In this document: in pieces, positions 9,161 through 17,568 of the stretch
How the letters are laid out: the number at the start of each line of letters is the position of its first letter
Position numbering within the stretch: position 1 is the first letter of the stretch
Assembly: GCF_022508225.1 (NCBI RefSeq)
Contig: NZ_JAETXJ010000002.1
Span: 1-64,000, forward strand
Direction: 5' to 3'
Length of the DNA: 64,000 nt
Source of the DNA: Desulfovibrio sp. UIB00
GTDB taxonomy: Bacteria; Desulfobacterota; Desulfovibrionia; Desulfovibrionales; Desulfovibrionaceae
The notes under the pieces: model-generated
What the model saw: only the letters and a program-made list of their open reading frames with translations
Databases searched by the model: none
Told to the model about the DNA's origin: nothing
Translations under genes and position numbers: made by a program

Positions 9161-9190
9161 AAAAAGCCGGGTGCAAACCCGGCTTTTTTA
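9161..9190. terminator. Bidirectional terminator between ynfA and dnaJ
   Basis: AAAAAGCCGGGT-GCAA-ACCCGGCTTTTTTA has A and T tracts on both sides of a 7-bp GC-rich stem. It can therefore stop ynfA transcription on the plus strand and dnaJ transcription on the minus strand. It lies 26 bases after the ynfA stop and 25 bases beyond the dnaJ stop. Confidence 0.88.
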
Positions 9191-9214
9191 CGCTCGTGAT
9201 ACTGAGAGGAATGT

Positions 9215-10321
9215 TTAGTCGATGCCCATGGCCTTGCTGATTTTTTTTGCGGCCTTTTTGACCTTTTCCAGGGGGCTTTTTTCCGCCGCTGCCTCAAATT
9301 CGCGCAGCAGTTCCTCCTGCTTGGCAGAAAGGCGGGTGGGCGTAATCACTTTAACCTCTACCAGCAGATCGCCGCGCGAACGGCGCCCGGGGTAAGGCAT
9401 GCCCTCTCCAGAAATTCGCAGCAGGGTGCCGCTCTGAATGCCCTTGGGGATTTCCAGCGGCAGGTTGCCGTCAATGCCGGGGACTTCTGCCCGATGACCA
9501 AGGGCCGCCTGCACAAAGCTGATCTCAAGGGAGTAAATGAGGTCTTGTCCCTGGCGCTGCCAGCGCTTGTCCTGCTCAACGGTGAGCACAACATAGAGGT
9601 CGCCAGCCGGGCCGCCGTGAACGCCGGGTTCACCCTCGCCGCGCACGCGCAGGCGGGTACCGCTGTCAACACCGGCAGGTACGCGCACCACAAGTTCACG
9701 GGTGTCTGTGGTGATGCCTTCGCCCTTGCATTTGGGGCAGGGCTTGGTGATGACTCGGCCCGAACCCTGACAGGAGGGGCAGGGCATGGATATCTGGAAA
9801 AATCCTTGTGAGCGGCGTACCTGACCGCTGCCGCCGCACTGGCGGCATGTTTCCGCCTTACTGCCGGGGGCTGCGCCGCTACCGTTGCATTCGGAGCAGG
9901 TAACATGCTTGGGCAGGGAGATGCTGATCTCGTCGCCCTTGGCGGCCTGGGCAAAGGTGATGGTCAGGTTGTAGCGCAGGTCAGCCCCGGCCATGGGCCT
10001 GGGGCCGCGCGTAGCGGTAGAAAAGCCAAAAAGATCGCCGAAGATATCGCTGAAATGCGCAAAAATATCATCGTTGCTGCCAAAACCGCCCGCGCCGCCC
10101 TGAACGCCAGCGCGCCCAAAACGGTCATAGCGCGCTCGTTTTTCAGGGTCGCGCAGCACGTCATACGCTTCGGCGGCTTCCTTGAACTTTTGCTCGGCCT
10201 CGGCATTGTCGGGGTTGTGGTCAGGGTGATACTTCAAGGCCAGCTTACGGTAGGCCCGTTTGATTTCGTCATCTTCGGCGCTGCGGCTTACGCCCAGCAC
10301 TTCGTAGTAATCGAGCTCCAT
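9215..10321 (-). CDS. dnaJ: Chaperone protein DnaJ
   Basis: Hsp40 co-chaperone that delivers unfolded clients to DnaK and stimulates its ATPase. The J domain occupies residues 1-70 with HPD at 32-34, followed by a short Gly/Phe linker. The zinc region has all four CxxCxGxG repeats ([32 protein letters not shown]). The C-terminal client-binding domains complete a protein of 368 residues. The frame extends five codons upstream to 10336, but the ATG at 10321 gives the family start [10 protein letters not shown]. It lies downstream of rpoZ. dnaK is about 9 kb away at 19105, so the two are not in one operon here. Confidence 0.96.
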   Translation of the reverse strand: MELDYYEVLGVSRSAEDDEIKRAYRKLALKYHPDHNPDNAEAEQKFKEAAEAYDVLRDPEKRARYDRFGRAGVQGGAGGFGSNDDIFAHFSDIFGDLFGFSTATRGPRPMAGADLRYNLTITFAQAAKGDEISISLPKHVTCSECNGSGAAPGSKAETCRQCGGSGQVRRSQGFFQISMPCPSCQGSGRVITKPCPKCKGEGITTDTRELVVRVPAGVDSGTRLRVRGEGEPGVHGGPAGDLYVVLTVEQDKRWQRQGQDLIYSLEISFVQAALGHRAEVPGIDGNLPLEIPKGIQSGTLLRISGEGMPYPGRRSRGDLLVEVKVITPTRLSAKQEELLREFEAAAEKSPLEKVKKAAKKISKAMGID

Positions 10322-10375
10322 CGTAGTTCCGGTCACTGTGCGGCTTGTGCGCCTGTGCTAAAGGTTGTACATAAA

Positions 10376-10405
10376 CGCGGCGGCTCCCCTGGGGAAGCCG
10401 CCGCG
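10376..10405 (-). terminator. Hairpin between rpoZ and dnaJ
   Basis: Ten-base perfect arms CGCGGCGGCT / AGCCGCCGCG flank an inner CCCC/GGGG segment, which makes an almost continuous palindrome. On the minus strand only a weak T-rich stretch (GTTTATG) follows. It may terminate part of the rpoZ transcript and so separate expression of rpoZ from dnaJ. Confidence 0.5.
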
Positions 10406-10427
10406 CGGACAATTTGTCCCCAAAAGG

Positions 10428-10664
10428 CTATTCCTCTGCGGCGGCCGCGTTATGGCCGGGCAGGGGGTTGTAAAGACTGTCGTCATCAGGCAGAACCTTT
10501 CCGGCGGCAATTTCTCGCAGGGCGGTTACGGCCTCTTTGTTGCGGGATTCTACCAGCGGTTCATAGCCTTCGCGGTACTGGTGCACACGCTTGATAGCCA
10601 TCTGCACCAGCAGAAAACGGTTGTCCACGCGCTGCTGACAATCTTCCACGGTAATACGGGCCAT
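10428..10664 (-). CDS. rpoZ: RNA polymerase omega subunit
   Basis: Small assembly subunit of RNA polymerase, 78 residues: [20 protein letters not shown], then the family block [14 protein letters not shown]. The frame is open from 10748, but the ATG at 10664 has a strong GGAGG site six bases upstream and matches the known N-terminus. The omega subunit binds the beta-prime C-terminus. In many bacteria it also forms one of the ppGpp binding sites. It precedes dnaJ, with a hairpin between them. Confidence 0.93.
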   Translation of the reverse strand: MARITVEDCQQRVDNRFLLVQMAIKRVHQYREGYEPLVESRNKEAVTALREIAAGKVLPDDDSLYNPLPGHNAAAAEE

Positions 10665-10922
10665 GCTGCCTCCGTAAGTACGCGGCTTAAACGCCGCATT
10701 CCGGGCCGCCACGGGCAACCCGGTTGATAAATAATACCGCCCGACCATTTGTAAAGGCCGGGCGTGTGCATACGCCTTGGTGCAGGATTCCCCTGCTGAA
10801 ATAAGAATTGATATATGTCGTCCGCTGTGCTGTCAATAGGGCTGCTGAAACGGCAGCCAGCGCGGAACAGCAGGCATCCCCCAATTTAACGGTTTTGCCG
10901 GCAACACGTTTACGGGAAAATT

Positions 10923-11726
10923 ATGAGCAGAGAAAAAAGATCATTCGCGCAGGAAACCTGTGTTAAGAGCGCGGGCAAGGCCATGCAGAAAACAGGCATG
11001 CTGTGGCCTGGATGCCGTGTGGCTGTTGCCGTTTCTGGCGGCGTAGACAGCTTTGTGCTGCTGCAAAGTCTTAAAATTCGCCAAGGAATCGTACCTTTTC
11101 ACTTTGAAATAATGGCGATCCACCTCAACCCCGGCTTTGACGAGCAGAGCCATGCGGCTCTTTTGCCCTGGCTGGCCAAGCGGGGCATACCCGGCCACAT
11201 AGAAATGACAACCTACGGCCCGGACGCGCATTCAGAAAAAAATCTGCGCAGGTCGGCCTGTTTTCGCTGTTCCTGGCTGCGGCGCAAGCGCCTGTTTGAG
11301 CTGTGCGCCCAGTATGGCGTGACCCACCTCGCCCTTGGCCACAATGCGGACGATCTGGTGCAGACGTTCTTCATGAATCTGAGCCGCAACGGGCGTGTGG
11401 ACGGCATGAGCATGAATGAATCGTTTTTTGGTGGCGGCCTGCAACTGATACGGCCGCTGCTGCTGGTGGAAAAAAAGTTTATCCTCAAGGCCGCCAAGCA
11501 GTGGGAACTGCCCATCTGGGCCAATGCCTGCCCCTCGGCAGGCAATACCGCCCGCAGTTCCATGGGGGAAACACTGCAACACCTGTATGGGGTATCCAAA
11601 GATTCGCGCCGGTGTATTTTTAATGGTCTGACCCGCTGGCAGCTTGAAAAGAACAGCGCGGTTGCGGGCTTGGGTGATGAGCAGCCCCTGCCAGACGCAG
11701 AATCGCGTGACGGCGGTGCGGATTGA
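10923..11726 (+). CDS. ttcA: TtcA-like PP-loop tRNA thiolation protein
   Basis: ATP-pyrophosphatase of the TtcA/TilS superfamily, 267 residues. The PP-loop SGGVDS is at 38-43. A CFRC pair (C113, C116) and a third cysteine in NACPSAG (C203) match the three cysteines that hold the 4Fe-4S cluster in TtcA. TtcA adds sulfur to cytidine 32 of certain tRNAs. LALGHNADDLVQTFFMN is the expected catalytic-core segment. The PP-loop reads SGGVDS rather than the SGGKDS of E. coli TtcA, so a related thiolase of different specificity is possible. It starts with a weak ribosome site and precedes the LytM peptidase by 35 bases. Confidence 0.75.
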   Translation: MSREKRSFAQETCVKSAGKAMQKTGMLWPGCRVAVAVSGGVDSFVLLQSLKIRQGIVPFHFEIMAIHLNPGFDEQSHAALLPWLAKRGIPGHIEMTTYGPDAHSEKNLRRSACFRCSWLRRKRLFELCAQYGVTHLALGHNADDLVQTFFMNLSRNGRVDGMSMNESFFGGGLQLIRPLLLVEKKFILKAAKQWELPIWANACPSAGNTARSSMGETLQHLYGVSKDSRRCIFNGLTRWQLEKNSAVAGLGDEQPLPDAESRDGGAD

Positions 11727-11761
11727 CACAGGCCGCATCCCGGCTCTAGAGTGTTAGCCCA

Positions 11762-12661
11762 ATGCTGTTCGGCAAATATCACATAGTCATCTTCACTGAA
11801 GGTCGTAGCGGCAGCCGCAACCTGCGCATGCGCGGCTGGTTTGGCTTTATTGCCTGCGTGCTGGTGCTGGCCCTTGTGGCCTGCAATGTCTGGCTGCTGC
11901 GCAGTTGGCTTGAAACCCGGCACTTGGGCGACGACCTGCGCAATGCAGACAAAACCATTGAAGAACAGCGCCGCCAGCTTGTGAATCTGGTTGAGCGTAT
12001 TTCTGTTGTGGGGCGTGATCTGGAGCGGGTGCAAAGCTTCGACTCCAAGCTGCGCATCATGATGAATATGGAGAAAGATCCCACGGAGGCCGGTTCCATC
12101 GGCGACAGGCCGGGGGATTTTTCGCGTACCTATCTGCCCTTGCACCGGCAGGAACTTGCCGCCCGCAAGATGCTTGAATTCCTTACCCGGCTCTCTGAAT
12201 CCGTGCGACTTGAAGAAGTGCGCCAGCAGGACTTGCTGCTGGCCCTGCGCGAAAACCGCGATGCCCTTTCTTCCATGCCGACCATCTGGCCTGTGGTGGG
12301 TTTTGTTTCTTCCAGTTTTGGCTGGCGTTCCGCACCCTTTGGCGGGCGGGGACAGTTCCACAAGGGGCTGGACATCACCAACCGCATCGGTACGCCCATT
12401 ATGGCTCCAGCCCAGGGCATGGTGACCCTCTCGGGGCGCGATGGCGCGTACGGTTTCAGTGTTGAGATCAACCACGGCAGCGGCATTGTCACCAAATACG
12501 GTCACATGCAGCGTTGCGCCGTGCAGGAAGGCCAGTGGGTCAAGCGCGGCGAAATTGTGGGCTATGTGGGCATGAGTGGCCGCACCACCGGGCCGCACCT
12601 GCACTACGAGGTGCGCCTTAACGGTGTGCCGGTTGACCCCATGCGCTATATTCTGGAGTAG
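11762..12661 (+). CDS. Membrane-anchored M23 (LytM-type) peptidase
   Basis: Peptidoglycan endopeptidase or LytM-fold activator, 299 residues. A single N-terminal membrane helix (about 25-45, FIACVLVLALVACNVWLL) is followed by a coiled-coil stretch (about 55-100). The C-terminal M23 domain reads HKGLDITNRIGTPIMAPAQG, then YGHM, and HLHYEVRLNG near the end. The zinc ligands H/D of HKGLD and the HxH of HLHYEV are all present, so it should be catalytically competent rather than a degenerate EnvC type. It acts in the periplasm, anchored to the inner membrane. The substrate peptide cross-link cannot be deduced. Confidence 0.9.
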   Translation: MLFGKYHIVIFTEGRSGSRNLRMRGWFGFIACVLVLALVACNVWLLRSWLETRHLGDDLRNADKTIEEQRRQLVNLVERISVVGRDLERVQSFDSKLRIMMNMEKDPTEAGSIGDRPGDFSRTYLPLHRQELAARKMLEFLTRLSESVRLEEVRQQDLLLALRENRDALSSMPTIWPVVGFVSSSFGWRSAPFGGRGQFHKGLDITNRIGTPIMAPAQGMVTLSGRDGAYGFSVEINHGSGIVTKYGHMQRCAVQEGQWVKRGEIVGYVGMSGRTTGPHLHYEVRLNGVPVDPMRYILE

Positions 12662-13139
12662 GCCCCACCATTTCCGATTGTTCATTTTTGCATCATGAAC
12701 CCGGCGCGCGCATCTATAAACGGTTTGCGGCGGCGTACGCAAGCAATGGGGAAAATGCGGCACCATGCGCAAGCATCACAAAATTTCTGGCAGGCCTACG
12801 AGCTGCGCGCACAGCATGCCCCGGCGTGCTGGTCTGCGTGGCGCTGCTTGCCGTAATTTCTCTGACATCAGCGCGACATTTCCGTTGCTGCTGACTGCAA
12901 GCATGTTTGCAGTCAGGGGCGCGGGCATGACCTGACGTGCGGACGCTGTGGGGCAGGTTGTCTCGCTACGTGCCGCTGGTCGGGCTTTCCGCTGATTCCC
13001 CCTCCCCGATCAATCAAGCTCAGGCGCTCCCCCTCACAATACAGGTTTCGCATCCCGAATGCGGAACCGTTTTTTATTTTTAAGGGTTGAATGCGCGCTT
13101 TGCGCTTTTGCTGGATCACTATTCTTTGTGGAGAGGCAT
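12662..13139. other. Non-coding gap with two hairpins before the binding-protein gene
   Basis: No convincing coding region is seen in these 478 bases. CTGACTGCAA/TTGCAGTCAG (12891-12916) forms a hairpin without a T run. A true terminator hairpin follows at 13044. A 68-codon frame at 12688-12894 has one hydrophobic stretch but no family resemblance or good ribosome site. The spacer probably holds the promoter and a regulated leader of the gene at 13140. Confidence 0.5.
13044..13081 (+). terminator. Terminator hairpin in the leader of the binding-protein gene
   Basis: GGTTTCGCAT-CCCGA-ATGCGGAACC (one G-T pair) is followed by GTTTTTTATTTTTAAG. This is a textbook intrinsic terminator placed 58 bases before the start codon at 13140. 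The nearest upstream gene on this strand ended about 380 bases earlier, so the terminator more likely attenuates the downstream operon than ends the upstream gene. Confidence 0.75.
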
Positions 13140-13994
13140 ATGGAAACTACCGAAAAAGGACGGCGCAATTTTCTCAAATCGCTGGCGCTGGGGGCAGCGG
13201 GCGCTGCCATGCTGACGCCGCAAACCGCCAATGCGGCGGAGGGCGGAACCTTGCAGGTATGGTCGTGCGGCGGCCTTGCCGAGGCCATGATGCCTGCCCA
13301 TGAGGCCTATCAGCAGCACTCGGGCGTCAAAGTTGTCTACACCGGGGCCTTTGCAGCGGCCTTGGGCAAATCCCTGCTGACTGGCGGCGGGCAGACCGAG
13401 GTCTTCGCCGGGCGCGTCCTGGCTCTGGCCCAGAATCTGCGCAAGGCTGGCAAGATGGTCAATTTCAGGCCCTTGTGTTTTACCAGCTATGTCATTGCGG
13501 TTCCCAAGGGAAATCCCGCTAAAATCAACGATATTGAAGATCTGACCCGCCCCGGTGTGCGGGTTTCCATGGCGCGGGATGCTTCCGCTCCTGGTGGACA
13601 GGCGGTTATGGGCATCCTCAAGGCTGCGGACATCACGCCCAAGGTGCTTGCCAATGTGCCCGAGCAGGGCAGTTGTGTACAGCGTTCTGTAGAAAGCGTT
13701 GCCGAGGGCAAGGCTGACGCCATGATCGTGGAGCGGCGCATCACCCGCATGACGCGGTTTGCTGATCGGCTGGACTTGGTGGAAATTCCCGAACGGTTTT
13801 TTCCCGCCGGGCCGTTGACCTTTACCGTGGGCATGATGGCCAACGCCTCCGACCCGGCAAAGGCCGCAGCCTATATGGACTGGATTACCAGTGCGCAGGG
13901 ACAGGCCTTTTTTGAAGTGGCGGGCTTTATTCCCGCCATTTCGCCCAAGGGCATGGAACTTGTGGAAAAGCTGGGGGTAAAGGATGTTGCATGA
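13140..13994 (+). CDS. Tat-exported periplasmic binding protein (ModA-like fold)
   Basis: Type 2 periplasmic binding protein, 284 residues. The start at 13140 has GAGAGG upstream and gives a twin-arginine leader (RRNFLK at 8-13, then SLALGAAGAAMLTPQTANA). The protein should therefore be exported folded, possibly with a cofactor. The mature part begins LQVWSCGGLAEAMMPAHEAY and resembles molybdate- or tungstate-binding proteins (SYVIAVPKGNPAKI, RPGVRVSMARDASAPGG). Three cysteines are present in the mature chain. No permease or ATPase is nearby. Instead the C-terminus overlaps the next gene, a membrane polyferredoxin, by 11 bases. A redox or sensing role is possible; the ligand is unknown. Confidence 0.75.
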   Translation: METTEKGRRNFLKSLALGAAGAAMLTPQTANAAEGGTLQVWSCGGLAEAMMPAHEAYQQHSGVKVVYTGAFAAALGKSLLTGGGQTEVFAGRVLALAQNLRKAGKMVNFRPLCFTSYVIAVPKGNPAKINDIEDLTRPGVRVSMARDASAPGGQAVMGILKAADITPKVLANVPEQGSCVQRSVESVAEGKADAMIVERRITRMTRFADRLDLVEIPERFFPAGPLTFTVGMMANASDPAKAAAYMDWITSAQGQAFFEVAGFIPAISPKGMELVEKLGVKDVA

Positions 13995-14754
13995 AATTGT
14001 CGCCCGTCCCAGCCTGCGGTTGAGGGCGCTCCAGTGGTGTAATCGAGCGGTATTGTTTGCCTCCACGCTGTTTCTGGGCGAGTGGGCCTTGTTTGGCGTG
14101 TTCCGTTGCCCCTTTGTTGTGCCCTTTGTGAGCTGCCAGAACTGTCCGGTCATTACCTGTCCCGGTCAGGCCGCGCGGATGTTCTGGGGATTCTGGGGCG
14201 TGTGGCTGGCTGTGGCGGCCCTGTTTGGCAAGGCTTTTTGCGGCTGGTTGTGCCCAGGGCAGCTTGTGAACCGGGTGCTCGCGCTCAATCCTTTCCGCTT
14301 TGGCCCCAACCCTGTGGGCGTGGCGAACTTTCGCTGGGCCCGGTATCTGGTGCTGGCGGCGGGGCTGACAGCATGGTTTGTTCTGGGGCAGCCGCGCGTG
14401 GACGTTCCTATCCGTGTGGGGGAATTTTGGCCTTCGGCCTGGCTTACGTGGAAGCATGCTTTCCCCATGTGGGATTTGCGTCTGCTTATCACCTTGGGCG
14501 GGCTGGCGTTGGGGCTGGTGGTGCTGATGTGCTGGTGTCGGTTTGTCTGTCCTTTTGGCGCGGCGCTGGAGGTTGCGCGCAAGTTTGCGCCGTTCCGTTT
14601 TTACAGAACGGAGCAGTGCAATGATTGCGACAAGTGCAGGCGGGTTTGCGTTATGCGGACGAGGCCGGGCGAGGAGAATTGCACCAATTGCGGTGATTGC
14701 GCGGAGAGTTGCCCCACGGATTGCATCCGTTTTGGTGTGAAGGGCCAAAAGTAG
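13984..14754 (+). CDS. NapH-like membrane polyferredoxin
   Basis: Integral membrane Fe-S protein, 256 residues. About four to five hydrophobic helices alternate with cysteine motifs typical of the NapH/YccM/CcoG group: FVSCQNCPVITCPG and FCGWLCPGQL, then CWCRFVCPFGAALE. Two 4Fe-4S ferredoxin motifs follow near the C-terminus: CNDCDKCRRVCV and CTNCGDCAESCPTDC. Such proteins pass electrons from the quinone pool or cytoplasm to periplasmic partners. No nap, nos or cytochrome gene is adjacent; the only partner is the overlapping binding protein upstream. Strict overlap implies coupled translation. The electron donor and acceptor cannot be read from the sequence. Confidence 0.82.
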   Translation: MLHEIVARPSLRLRALQWCNRAVLFASTLFLGEWALFGVFRCPFVVPFVSCQNCPVITCPGQAARMFWGFWGVWLAVAALFGKAFCGWLCPGQLVNRVLALNPFRFGPNPVGVANFRWARYLVLAAGLTAWFVLGQPRVDVPIRVGEFWPSAWLTWKHAFPMWDLRLLITLGGLALGLVVLMCWCRFVCPFGAALEVARKFAPFRFYRTEQCNDCDKCRRVCVMRTRPGEENCTNCGDCAESCPTDCIRFGVKGQK

Positions 14755-14814
14755 AGAAAAATTTTTGATTGGGGTTTGGGTAGAGCCTGTCGAGCGCATT
14801 TACGCAAACCCGAC

Positions 14815-14912
14815 TTTTGCACCCTGAATGCGTCAGCGCCGGGATTTTGATGCTCACGTACATGAGTACGCTGCGCTCAAAATCCCGGCGCTGACGCATT
14901 CAGGCCGCAAAA
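14815..14912. repeat. Long palindrome, 28-bp perfect arms
   Basis: The arm 14823-14850 is exactly the reverse complement of 14877-14904. After a two-base mismatch on each side the match continues, TTTTGC (14815-14820) against GCAAAA (14907-14912). The 26-base centre itself contains GTAC-ATGA-GTAC. As RNA this would form one very stable hairpin of about 98 bases. It resembles a mobile palindromic intergenic element of the REP/RIP kind more than a simple terminator, since no T run follows. Reading through it produces the false frame 14828-15064. Confidence 0.8.
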
Positions 14913-15408
14913 CGCGTATTTTGCAAATTCACTCAACACCAGCCATCGCCTCGCTTCGCTCCGGCGAGTTTAAGGAAGGCAACGCCACGACCAGTTCCTT
15001 ATGGCGGCTGAAACTTTTGACCCACAAGTTATCTGCTTATGTTGGACTGAATAAGAGTGGGTAGCGCACACGGAATCATGCAAGCAGAGTTTTGCTTTGG
15101 TATTTTGAAGGTAGAACAATTTTCATTGCCAAGGCTGACGCCACAAAGCCTTACTTTCAACCATGAAAATTATTAGAGGTATCGGGCTGAAACGGAGTCC
15201 GATTCAAAGCGAAAGCGAACTCTGGCATTTACGCGTCGCGGAGGGAGATCACCTGAGCGAGCGTAGCGAGTGAGGGAAGCTCCCGCAGCAGGAGACGCGT
15301 TGCCCTCGCCACGCTTAGGAAGCTGACAGCCCCTCTTAGGGGGTGCTTCGGGGGGGATGCAAGGGGGGCCGAGAAGGGGGCGTAGCCCCATAACCGGCCC
15401 CACCTTGC

Positions 15409-15569
15409 CGCACGCCGCGCAGGCGTCCCAGACTTCGCCGGAGGGCGAAATCCAGTGCCCGCAGGGCAGAAACAATCAAAAGAACAGTCCTCGCCGGGCA
15501 GGCGAAATCGCACGCCGCGCAGGCGTCCCAAACTTCGCCGGAGGGCGAAACCAAGCGCCCGCAGGGCAG
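15409..15569. repeat. Two-copy 61-bp direct repeat, 100-bp period
   Basis: Copies at 15409-15469 and 15509-15569 differ at four positions by eye. Each contains small inner hairpins, such as CTTCGCCGGAGGGCGAA and GCCCGCAGGGC. The spacing of exactly 100 bases suggests tandem duplication of a longer unit, with the 39-base spacer diverged. It lies downstream of gatA. Confidence 0.7.
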
Positions 15570-15646
15570 CAATGCCGACCACAAAAAAGGGAGCAAGCCT
15601 CTCGGCCTGCCCCCTGCGTTATTCAGAAAGAATCTGCAACCCCAAG

Positions 15647-17107
15647 TTACAACTTCGCCGCTCCAACTCCCGGCAAAACCTGCTCCAAGGCATAGCCAAG
15701 AGAAAGCAACTCGCCCTCGGCAAAGGCCTTGCCAAAAAGCTGCATACCCACGGGCAGCCCGCTTTCGGCGCCAACACCTACGGGCATGGAAAGCCCGGGC
15801 AGCCCGGCAAGGTTCAGCGAAAGCGTGTAGGCATCCATGAGGTACATCTGGAGCGGATCGGCGGTCAGACTGCCCACATTCCACGCAGGAACGGGCGAAA
15901 CCGGAGCCCACAGGACATCGCATGTATCAAGGGCGGCGAGGTATTCATCGCGGATGAGGCGGCGCACCTGAGCGGCCTTGCGGTAGTACGCATCGTAATA
16001 GCCGGAGGAAAGCACGTAGGCTCCCAGCATGATGCGCCGCTTGACTTCCTGCCCGAAGCCCTCGGTGCGCGAGCGCACGTACAGGTCTTCAAGATTCTTG
16101 ATATCCGTTGCGCGGCGTCCATAGCGAACGCCATCAAAGCGGGCGAGGTTGGAACTGGCCTCAGCCATGGCGATGATATAGTAGGTGGCGATGGCCGCAT
16201 CGGTGTGGGGCAGGCTTACTTCCACCAGTTCCGCACCCTGGGCCTGAGCAATGTTCATGGCGTTCTGGCATACGGCACGTACTTCAGGGGCCAGCCCTTC
16301 GCCAAAAAATTCCTTGGGTATGCCCAGCCGCGCGCCCTTGAGGGGCTTGCTGTTCAGTGCCGTCACATAGTTGTCCACCGGGCGAGGAGCGCAGGTGCCG
16401 TCACGCTGGTCATGCCCGGCAATAACGCCGAGTACGCGGGCGCAGTCTTCCACGCTGCGGGTCAGCGGGCCCACCTGATCCAGTGACGAGCCGTAGGCGA
16501 TAACGCCGTAGCGCGACACGCGGCCATAGGTGGGCTTGAGGCCCACACAGCCGCACAGTGAGGCGGGCTGACGGATGGAGCCGCCGGTGTCCGTACCCAG
16601 CGATGCAAAGCATTGCCCGGCAGTGACGGACGCGGCAGAGCCGCCGCTGGAGCCGCCGGGAACGCGGTTGACATCGCGCGGGTTGCGGGTGGTCTGGTAG
16701 GAGGAATTTTCCGTGGTGGAACCCATGGCGAATTCGTCCATGTTGTTCTTGCCCAGAATGACGGCTCCGGCCTCGCGTAGCTGCTGCACGGCAAAGGCAT
16801 CATAAAAGGGCGTGTAATTTTCGAGAATACGCGATCCGGCGGTGGTGCGCAGCCCCTTGGTGGAGAGGGCGTCCTTGACCGTTACCGGCACACCCCACAG
16901 GGGTTTTGCCGGATTGGGACCTTCCTTGTCCAGAGCGGCGGCAGCGGCAAGCGCCCCTTCCCTGTCCACGGTCAGCATGGCCGCGATGCGCGGCTCGGTG
17001 GCATCCATGCGCGCAAGGCAGGCCGTAACGGCGTCAACTGCGCTCAGTTCCTTTTTTTGCAGGGCCTGAGCCGCTTGGGTAAGCGAGAGGGAACAAATTT
17101 CTGTCAT
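15647..17107 (-). CDS. gatA: Glutamyl/aspartyl-tRNA amidotransferase subunit A
   Basis: Amidase subunit of GatCAB, which converts Glu-tRNA(Gln) and/or Asp-tRNA(Asn) to the amidated forms; this subunit releases ammonia from glutamine. The catalytic triad of the amidase signature family is in place: Lys78 (TVKDA), cis-Ser153 (GGSSGGSAA) and nucleophile Ser177 (DTGGSIRQP). The length of 486 residues is normal. The frame continues eight codons upstream to a GTG at 17131, but the ATG at 17107 gives the family start. gatC lies upstream with a 129-base gap to this start, including a 20-bp palindrome. gatB is not in the window. Confidence 0.96.
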   Translation of the reverse strand: MTEICSLSLTQAAQALQKKELSAVDAVTACLARMDATEPRIAAMLTVDREGALAAAAALDKEGPNPAKPLWGVPVTVKDALSTKGLRTTAGSRILENYTPFYDAFAVQQLREAGAVILGKNNMDEFAMGSTTENSSYQTTRNPRDVNRVPGGSSGGSAASVTAGQCFASLGTDTGGSIRQPASLCGCVGLKPTYGRVSRYGVIAYGSSLDQVGPLTRSVEDCARVLGVIAGHDQRDGTCAPRPVDNYVTALNSKPLKGARLGIPKEFFGEGLAPEVRAVCQNAMNIAQAQGAELVEVSLPHTDAAIATYYIIAMAEASSNLARFDGVRYGRRATDIKNLEDLYVRSRTEGFGQEVKRRIMLGAYVLSSGYYDAYYRKAAQVRRLIRDEYLAALDTCDVLWAPVSPVPAWNVGSLTADPLQMYLMDAYTLSLNLAGLPGLSMPVGVGAESGLPVGMQLFGKAFAEGELLSLGYALEQVLPGVGAAKL

Positions 17108-17209
17108 GGCGTTCTCAAATATGTTCTGCACTGCGGTTTGCGCAATGTGTGCGTTGTTGTGCGGGATGCTTCAGCGCGGGTGATTGCCGGGCTGCTGCAC
17201 AGGGCCGGA

Positions 17210-17229
17210 CCAGAGCAATATTGCTCTGG
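17210..17229. repeat. 20-bp perfect palindrome between gatC and gatA
   Basis: CCAGAGCAAT followed directly by ATTGCTCTGG is a perfect dyad starting seven bases after the gatC stop on the minus strand. It has no U tract and no loop, so it is either an operator-like site or a weak mRNA hairpin that limits read-through into gatA. Confidence 0.55.
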
Positions 17230-17236
17230 AACTGCG

Positions 17237-17533
17237 CTAGACGATGCGGGGCACGATGAAATATTCACCATCAGCCTCGGGCGCGTTGGCGAGTACTTCG
17301 CTACGCTCACGCCGCCGGGCCGACACATCGTCCCGCAGGGGGCCGGGGTGCTGGGCCGGGCTGTACAGAGGCTCCACATCGTTGGTGTCCACGCGCGCAA
17401 GCACGTCCATATAGGCCAGAATATCGCCCATCTGGCGGGCAAACAGGGTCTGTTCTTCTTCGCTGACGCTCAACCGGGAAAGTGTAGCCATGTGGGCCAC
17501 TTCTTCCAGACTGATGGTTTTGTTGTCTGCCAT
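17237..17533 (-). CDS. gatC: Glutamyl/aspartyl-tRNA amidotransferase subunit C
   Basis: Small GatC subunit that wraps around GatA and GatB and stabilises the complex, 98 residues. Family landmarks are VAHMATLSRLSVSEEE near the N-terminus, the FARQMGDILAYMDVLARVD helix, and a C-terminus ending in EYFIVPRIV. Like other GatC proteins it has a Val/Ile-Pro-rich end that runs along GatA. It begins the gatC-gatA unit and lies 35 bases downstream of the lipoprotein gene stop, which is transcribed in the same direction. Confidence 0.95.
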   Translation of the reverse strand: MADNKTISLEEVAHMATLSRLSVSEEEQTLFARQMGDILAYMDVLARVDTNDVEPLYSPAQHPGPLRDDVSARRRERSEVLANAPEADGEYFIVPRIV

Positions 17534-17568
17534 GTGTCGTCCTTTAAAGGCAATGCCTGCGGGCGCGA

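Larger units (their letters stand above)
14755..15646. other. Long non-coding, repeat-rich stretch
   Basis: The 892 bases between the polyferredoxin and gatA carry no believable gene. They contain a nearly 100-bp palindrome (14815-14912), a GC-rich segment with simple imperfect repeats (15250-15400), and a 61-bp direct repeat with exactly 100-base spacing (15409 and 15509). Several open frames run through, but they are by-products of the repeats. No tRNA-like or RNase P-like structure was recognised. Confidence 0.6.

Noticed and set aside
12688-12894. 68-codon frame with one hydrophobic stretch
   Set aside because: No ribosome site, no family match, and composition typical of a gap in GC-rich DNA.
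14828-15064. 78-codon open frame starting inside the palindrome
   Set aside because: Its N-terminal part is a reading of the palindrome itself, there is no ribosome site, and no family resemblance.
15336-15923. Long minus-strand frame overlapping the 3-prime end of gatA
   Set aside because: About half of it is an out-of-frame reading of gatA and the rest is built from the 61-bp repeats.
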